DNA from: Candidatus Thorarchaeota archaeon
Lineage (GTDB): Archaea; Asgardarchaeota; Thorarchaeia; Thorarchaeales; Thorarchaeaceae
Reading direction: 5' to 3'
Assembly: GCA_013138615.1 (NCBI GenBank)
Contig: WTCK01000255.1
Coordinates: 1 to 11,699 of the forward strand
DNA: 11,699 nucleotides
Positions 7,390 through 11,699 of this stretch are shown in pieces; positions within the stretch are counted from its first letter, which is position 1; each line of letters begins with the position of its first letter. Under the pieces are notes generated by a model. That model was not told the DNA's origin, did no database searches, and saw only the letters and a list, made by a program, of their open reading frames with translations. A program made the position numbers and the translations under genes.

Positions 7390-8736
7390 ATGCTCAGCGC
7401 AATCTCTCTCAGCATATACGAGTTCAGAAAATACCTCGTGCTGAGCTTGGTCATCTCAATACTTGCAATCCCCATTGCAGATTCGATGGTCATCGAACGT
7501 GATCGCAACAGAAACGAGATGTACGGAGAAGCATTCTGGATATATGGGTTCGGCGTATACAGCATGACAGACCAAGAACTGGCTGAAGCGCTTCCCCCCG
7601 AGTGGGATTACAACGATGGTGACCACGTACTTCCAGGATATCTTGGCAACATCACCTACGAGTATCCTGTATTTGGACTAATATTTTTTGCAATCGCAAC
7701 TTGGATTTTTCCTGGTGTGAATGAACTACAGCCTCTCTGGATTAACTTCGTTCTTGTGCTTGTGTTCAACCTTAACTTGGTCCTCATTGCGATTCTCCTC
7801 CGTGATAAGATTTACACGGTACAATGGGCTCGTCTTTTCTTCGCAGGGTACTTCATCTACGGTCTGGTAATGTCTGCGGGCGGGGGGAAGCTGGAACCCA
7901 TAGTAGACTGTCTTCTTTTGATTGCACTAGTATTACAGAAAGAAGGCCAGATGAACAAAGCAATGCTCACTCTGGGCTTATCGGTGCAGACCAAGATTTA
8001 CTCCGGAGTGGCATTCCCAATGATGTTCCTAATCGCTCCCAGCTCATCAATCTGGTTCTTCTTGTCATCTCTTCTAACGATAATTCCCTTCACTTTCCTT
8101 GGAGCCAGTTTTGATTCGCTCATGTCACATTTCTTCAACACTTCTTCGTATAGCACAGAAATAGTCAATCCGATGTATCCCGGATTGCTCTTCACGACGC
8201 CAACAAAGGGCCCGCTTGCGGGAGTGACGTATCTCTGGCCTCCAGCATTGATTCCAGTAATAATTTACATTGCTTTCATGATCCTTACAGTTGGGAAGTA
8301 CCTCCCCAATAAGGAAAAATTCCTCAAAGTTTCTTGGCGAGAGAAACTGAATCTTCTTATGCCATTCTATATCTATATGCTTCCAGCAATCCTATTTTAT
8401 TTCCGCTGGGAAATGCCATGGTATGTCTTCTGGTTAGGTCCCATAGCAATTTTTCTCAAAAATGATGAACAAGCCATGGGCTATCTCAGGCAGATTGCTC
8501 TGGTAGCTCTCCTCTATACTATCGGAGTCTTCATCAACTGGCCTTACTTCATTGCGGGGCCGTTACCTGATTTCTCAGAACATTTCAAGACCGGATGGTG
8601 GGCTCTGGGTGGACTAGCACTAATAATAGGGCTAGCTGGAGTTTCCTATTTCCTATGGAAGGCCACATTTGACCGTAGAGAACGATTAGCTGCTAGACGG
8701 CATGATGCAGAAGCACGTGGTGAGCTAATAATCTGA
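7390..8736 (+). CDS. Polytopic GT-C glycosyltransferase-like membrane protein (GT87/DUF2029-like)
   Basis: Integral membrane protein of 448 residues with about eleven or twelve hydrophobic segments (for example 14-33, 94-108, 117-138, 147-162, 189-215, 219-240, 281-302, 320-338, 341-356, 366-386 and 403-423). A long polar loop at 34-92 follows the first segment. It contains acidic residues and ends in TYEYPVFG, resembling the YPP-type motif after the first external loop of GT87-family mannosyltransferases. GT-C enzymes use polyprenyl-phosphate sugars and transfer the sugar on the outer face of the membrane. The C-terminal tail (425-448) is charged and probably cytoplasmic. No clear Shine-Dalgarno site precedes the ATG. 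The gene diverges from the acyltransferase operon and ends 4 nt before the convergent ribL. Family assignment is by topology and one motif, so the sugar and acceptor are unknown. Confidence 0.68.
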   Translation: MLSAISLSIYEFRKYLVLSLVISILAIPIADSMVIERDRNRNEMYGEAFWIYGFGVYSMTDQELAEALPPEWDYNDGDHVLPGYLGNITYEYPVFGLIFFAIATWIFPGVNELQPLWINFVLVLVFNLNLVLIAILLRDKIYTVQWARLFFAGYFIYGLVMSAGGGKLEPIVDCLLLIALVLQKEGQMNKAMLTLGLSVQTKIYSGVAFPMMFLIAPSSSIWFFLSSLLTIIPFTFLGASFDSLMSHFFNTSSYSTEIVNPMYPGLLFTTPTKGPLAGVTYLWPPALIPVIIYIAFMILTVGKYLPNKEKFLKVSWREKLNLLMPFYIYMLPAILFYFRWEMPWYVFWLGPIAIFLKNDEQAMGYLRQIALVALLYTIGVFINWPYFIAGPLPDFSEHFKTGWWALGGLALIIGLAGVSYFLWKATFDRRERLAARRHDAEARGELII

Positions 8737-8740
8737 GTAG

Positions 8741-9202
8741 TTAGCGGGCTCGACCATTATCTCTATAGTAGTCGATTATTCGCTTTCTGATTAGCGTAGA
8801 TGAGCAAAGACCATCAGCCTTCATCTTCTCGAGCCTGATAATTTGCGTGCTCAGTCCAGCTTCGGCCAGCCGCTTCTCAATGGCGGCTGTATTGGCATTC
8901 TGATCATATCCAAGAGCCACGATATCTGGCTTGATGTCATGCACAATGAGTGATTGATCTTCAATATCATATCCGAGAACTGCCCTATCAACGGCGTCTA
9001 AGGACTCAACAAGTCGACGCCTTTGCTCTTGCGGGAAGACTGGCGGGGCGCCTCTCTGCTTTTCTATGGTCTTATCGAGAGCTATAACGACTACTAGCTC
9101 GCCATCCTCACCTGCTAATTGTCTAGCTTGGTTAAGGTATGCAAGATGTCCAAGGTGCAAAATATCAAACTTACCCGCTGCTAGGACTCTCTTACCAGGC
9201 AT
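8741..9202 (-). CDS. ribL: Archaeal FAD synthase (FMN adenylyltransferase, RibL family)
   Basis: Nucleotidyltransferase expected to join FMN and an adenylyl group from ATP to make FAD, in the cytoplasm. At 153 residues it matches the archaeal RibL length. The signature motif is HLGH at 16-19 within FDILHLGH. Further markers are FPQEQRRRLVESL at 56-68, IKPDIVALGYDQN at 90-102 and the C-terminal SSTLIRKRI at 134-142, which corresponds to the family's ISSTxIxxRI. The related glycerol-3-phosphate cytidylyltransferases share the fold but usually end differently, and the IKPDIVALGYDQ segment favours RibL. Only one cysteine is present (Cys133), although the characterised methanogen enzyme is described as depending on C-terminal cysteines. 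AGGTGG lies 7 nt before the ATG. It is the last gene of the cdc48 run, 28 nt after the winged-helix gene. Confidence 0.85.
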   Translation of the reverse strand: MPGKRVLAAGKFDILHLGHLAYLNQARQLAGEDGELVVVIALDKTIEKQRGAPPVFPQEQRRRLVESLDAVDRAVLGYDIEDQSLIVHDIKPDIVALGYDQNANTAAIEKRLAEAGLSTQIIRLEKMKADGLCSSTLIRKRIIDYYRDNGRAR

Positions 9203-9209
9203 AGGATTT

Positions 9210-9215
9210 CCACCT
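9210..9215 (-). promoter_or_regulatory. Shine-Dalgarno site for ribL
   Basis: On the minus strand AGGTGG lies 7 nt before the ATG at 9202, inside the 28-nt gap after the winged-helix gene. It is a good match to the archaeal GGAGGTGA core. Confidence 0.7.
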
Positions 9216-9230
9216 TAGCGTCGAGGCGCA

Positions 9231-9491
9231 CTAGTCCTCATCCACTGCAAGGAACTCTCTACCCTCTCCAACGACTTCTATGCGGCGCTTGGTCCTAGTG
9301 ATTTGGCTGACATGCACGAGGCCGTTGATTTCAAGCTGCATTAGAGCCGAGTTAAGCTCAGCTTCACTAGGTTCTTTGCCAATCTCCTTCTTTAACGCCC
9401 TTCTGAGCTCATCCTCTAGGACGACTCCATGACGTTTCTTTAGTATGTTAACCACCAAATTCCTAAGCGGTATTGCTGTCCAAGTTGCCAA
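9231..9491 (-). CDS. Small winged helix-turn-helix protein
   Basis: An 86-residue protein that looks like a single winged-helix domain. Helices fit residues 8-20 (LRNLVVNILKKR), 25-37 (LEDELRRALKKEI) and 42-56 (SEAELNSALMQLEIN, the probable recognition region). A strand and wing follow with LVHVSQITRTKRRIEVV at 58-74, rich in Arg/Lys. It may bind DNA or RNA or serve as a protein-protein module; I do not recognise a named family. The start is taken as TTG at 9491, because upstream in-frame codons lead straight back to the cdc48 stop without an ATG. The ribosome site is poor: GGTGA sits only 1 nt from the TTG, so the start could be a few codons off. It lies 21 nt after cdc48 and 28 nt before ribL on the same strand, implying a shared transcript. 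Confidence 0.75.
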   Translation of the reverse strand: MATWTAIPLRNLVVNILKKRHGVVLEDELRRALKKEIGKEPSEAELNSALMQLEINGLVHVSQITRTKRRIEVVGEGREFLAVDED

Positions 9492-9512
9492 TTCACCATC
9501 ACTTCCCGATAT

Positions 9513-11699
9513 TCATATGGTTCCAGGACGTTGAGCCATTTCCGTCACAGTAACCCTTCGAAGCTCCTTATCCATTTTTTCGTAGTTCTCAAGTATCTGC
9601 GGTGTGACGGATGCATGCAATGATTTCAATGCATCATTGAAATGCTTCATTGAAACGATTTTGGCATCCATGTTTTCTCTAAGGGCACGCATGCCTGCTT
9701 CCCGGCATAGTGCCTCGACATCGCCACCAACAAAGTACTCGGTCATTTCCACCAGTTTCTTGATTGCTACATCCTCGTCAAGTGGCATGTTCTTAGTATA
9801 TATTTCGAATATCTTCTCTCGACTCTTCTTATCGGGTGCCGGCACATAAACAAACCGATCAAACCTGCCAGTTCTGAGAAGGGCTCTATCTATTAGCTCT
9901 GGACGATTTGTTGCCGCTAGAACAATCACATCTTTCATAGATTCAAGACCGTCCATCTCCGTCAAGAGTTGACTAATGACCCTCTCAGTAACATGACTAT
10001 CTCCAGCGCTCCTACCCCTCGTCGGGGCAATTGCATCAATCTCGTCAAAGAATATTATTGCCGGTGCTGCAGTTCTTGCTTTTCGGAATATCTCGCGCAC
10101 CGCTTTCTCGCTTTCGCCCACCCACTTGGAGAGCAGTTCTGGGCCTTTGACACTAATGAAGTTCGCCTCACTTTCCGTTGCCACAGCTCTAGCAAGGAGG
10201 GTCTTTCCAGCACCAGGCGGACCATAAATGAGTACGCCCTTTGGGGGCGAGATTCCTAGTCTCGTGAACGTTTCGGGCCTTTTAAGAGGCCACTCAACAA
10301 CCTCGATTAACGTGTCTTTTACTTCTTGAAGGCCTCCAATGTCGCTCCAGCGCACGTTTGGAATCTCAATGAATACCTCTCGCACCGCGGTCGGCTGAAT
10401 CTCCCGTAGTGCCCCGAGGAAGTCATCGTTGGTGACCTCCAACTGTTCGAGCACATCCTCCGGTATCTCCTCTTCATCTAGGTTAATTTTGGGCAAGTAT
10501 CTTCTCAATGCTTTCATTGCCGCTTCTCTGCAGAGAGCATGAAGATCGGCTCCTACGAAACCATGTGTTCTACTAGCTAACGCTGCCAGATCAACGCGTA
10601 AATCGCCCTCTTCTGTCAAGGGCATACCTCTTGAATGGATGTGAAGTACCTCAAGTCTTCCCGTTTTATCTGGAACGCCAATCTCAATCTCGCGGTCAAA
10701 CCTGCCAGGTCTTCTCAGTGCAGGGTCAATTGCATTCACTCGGTTTGTGGCGGCAATAACTACCACCTGCCCTCTTGATTTCAGGCCATCCATTGTTGCG
10801 AGAAGTTGTGCGACAACCCTTCTTTCAACTTCCCCCTGCACATCCTCCCTCTTGGGCGCAATTGCGTCAATCTCATCTATGAAGATAATACTAGGAGCAT
10901 TTTCTTCTGCGTCTTCGAAGATCTTACGAAGCTTCTGTTCTGACTCGCCGTAGAACTTCGACATGATTTCAGGGCCGTTGATGTGAATGAAATTCGCTTC
11001 TGACTCGCTAGCCACAGCCTTAGCCAGGAGTGTCTTTCCCGTACCCGGAGGGCCGTGGAGAATCAGTCCGCGCGGAGGGTCAATTCCCAGCCGCTTGAAG
11101 AGCTCTGGATGCCTCATGGGAAGCTCGACCATCTCCCTAATGCGCTGGATCTCGTCTGAAAGACCACCTATCTCTTCATACGTAACCATCGACGTGCCAA
11201 TGATATCGCCGGTCGGTTTCTCAGCAATCGTAAGTATAGTTGAATGTTGCACAACAACGGTACCAGCAGGTTTTATCGATGTGACTTTGAAAGGAATCGC
11301 CCGTCCCAGAATTGGGATAAATACAGTATCTTGGGGAGTTACAGGGCAGTTAAGCAGCTTCCTTTTTACAAACTCTTCAAATCTGGGTTCGGGTCTGATT
11401 GGGACAGAGGTTGGGGCAAGTACGACACTGCGCGCGGGTTCTTCGTTAGCTCTGGAAACTGTCACCTTCTCGCTTAAGCTAACGCCTGCATTTCTTCTAA
11501 TCCGGCCGTCCATTCTGATGATCTCGCGGCCCTTATCGCCTTGATAGGCTGGCCAAGCGATGGCAGCGGTTGCTCTTTTGCCTTTGATTTGGATTATGTC
11601 TCCTGTCCTGACACCCAGTTTCTCCATCGATACCGCGTCAATTCTTACTATGAATCGCCCAATGTCTCTGTGCTCAGCCTCTGCAACTTTCAGAACAAT
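9513..11699 (-). CDS. cdc48: Cdc48/VAT-type AAA+ ATPase, two ATPase rings, N-terminus cut by the window edge
   Basis: ATP-driven unfoldase that extracts and unfolds proteins, often ahead of the proteasome, in the cytoplasm as a hexamer. The reading frame runs to the window edge: the last 24 codons (IVLKVAEAEHRDIG onward) match the start of the VAT N-domain, so only a few codons are missing. An internal ATG at 11627 is not the start. In the visible 728 residues, the N-domain (double-psi barrel and second subdomain) covers about 1-165. D1 has Walker A GPPGTGKT at 216-223, DEID at 275-278, pore residues KFYG at 248-251 and RPGRFD at 330. D2 has GPPGAGKT at 493-500, DEID at 552-555 and pore residues KWVG at 525-528. 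D2 differs slightly from the usual sequence, with RTGR at 609-612 and VGGD near 657-660. The C-terminus, RPGTI, lacks the HbYX proteasome-docking tail. Two downstream genes follow closely. Confidence 0.97.
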   Translation of the reverse strand: MVLKVAEAEHRDIGRFIVRIDAVSMEKLGVRTGDIIQIKGKRATAAIAWPAYQGDKGREIIRMDGRIRRNAGVSLSEKVTVSRANEEPARSVVLAPTSVPIRPEPRFEEFVKRKLLNCPVTPQDTVFIPILGRAIPFKVTSIKPAGTVVVQHSTILTIAEKPTGDIIGTSMVTYEEIGGLSDEIQRIREMVELPMRHPELFKRLGIDPPRGLILHGPPGTGKTLLAKAVASESEANFIHINGPEIMSKFYGESEQKLRKIFEDAEENAPSIIFIDEIDAIAPKREDVQGEVERRVVAQLLATMDGLKSRGQVVVIAATNRVNAIDPALRRPGRFDREIEIGVPDKTGRLEVLHIHSRGMPLTEEGDLRVDLAALASRTHGFVGADLHALCREAAMKALRRYLPKINLDEEEIPEDVLEQLEVTNDDFLGALREIQPTAVREVFIEIPNVRWSDIGGLQEVKDTLIEVVEWPLKRPETFTRLGISPPKGVLIYGPPGAGKTLLARAVATESEANFISVKGPELLSKWVGESEKAVREIFRKARTAAPAIIFFDEIDAIAPTRGRSAGDSHVTERVISQLLTEMDGLESMKDVIVLAATNRPELIDRALLRTGRFDRFVYVPAPDKKSREKIFEIYTKNMPLDEDVAIKKLVEMTEYFVGGDVEALCREAGMRALRENMDAKIVSMKHFNDALKSLHASVTPQILENYEKMDKELRRVTVTEMAQRPGTI
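9623..9643. repeat. Perfect 9-bp inverted repeat inside the 3' end of cdc48
   Basis: ATTTCAATG (9623-9631) and CATTGAAAT (9635-9643) are exact reverse complements with a 3-nt loop. A second, competing pair, CAATGAT (9618-9624) and ATCATTG (9633-9639), overlaps it, and TTCATTGAAA recurs at 9646-9655. It is coding sequence (around FNDALKSLHAS), about 110 nt before the cdc48 stop. An RNA role is possible but unproven. Confidence 0.45.

Noticed and set aside
7332..7565. Open frame of 77 codons on the - strand over the divergent region
   Set aside because: Most of it lies opposite the GT-C gene's N-terminus, and no ribosome site or domain is visible.
9513..9515. TGA as a selenocysteine codon joining cdc48 to the winged-helix protein
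   Set aside because: Cdc48 has its expected length at this stop and no active-site reason for selenocysteine exists here; no SECIS-like hairpin was recognised nearby.
10987..11544. Open frame of 185 codons on the + strand
   Set aside because: It lies entirely opposite the well-conserved N-domain and D1 start of cdc48, shows no domain of its own, and is low-complexity in Ser/Pro. It is a shadow of the real gene.
1..11699. CRISPR array, insertion sequence, integrase, tRNA or rRNA
   Set aside because: The window is almost wholly coding, and no regularly spaced repeats, transposase motifs or tRNA-like cloverleaf were seen by eye.

Overview
The window reads as archaeal chromosomal DNA with moderate GC, tightly packed genes and almost no non-coding sequence. 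The archaeal assignment rests on four things: a two-ring Cdc48/VAT-type AAA ATPase, an archaeal RibL-type FAD synthase, a tungsten-type aldehyde:ferredoxin oxidoreductase, and an archaeal PUA / PP-loop / ferredoxin fusion protein. Shine-Dalgarno motifs of the GGAGG and GGTGG kind sit before ATG and TTG starts. An anaerobic or microaerophilic lineage fits; an Asgard (Thorarchaeota-like) source is possible, but that is an impression and not demonstrated by the sequence.

Region 1 (33-4630, + strand) is a three-gene run with 12- and 17-nt gaps: deoC, with an unusual cysteine-rich tail; an aldehyde ferredoxin oxidoreductase starting at TTG; and a 652-residue protein joining a zinc ribbon, a PUA domain, a PAPS-reductase-type PP-loop domain and two [4Fe-4S] ferredoxin motifs. 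DeoC makes or uses an aldehyde, the oxidoreductase interconverts aldehydes and acids with ferredoxin, and the third protein carries ferredoxin-type clusters. The order suggests a redox-linked module.

Region 2 (4627-8736) concerns surface glycan or glycolipid chemistry. On the - strand, a membrane-anchored hexapeptide-repeat acyltransferase precedes a NodB-type deacetylase-like protein by 18 nt. Divergent from them, across a 234-nt intergenic region, is a polytopic GT-C (GT87-like) glycosyltransferase. The deacetylase gene meets region 1 tail to tail with interlocked stop codons.

Region 3 (8741-11699, - strand) is a housekeeping run: cdc48 (its first few codons lie beyond the window end), a small winged-helix protein, and ribL. 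Gaps are 21 and 28 nt. No tRNA, rRNA, CRISPR array, insertion sequence or integrase was seen. No stretch longer than 300 bases lacks a gene.
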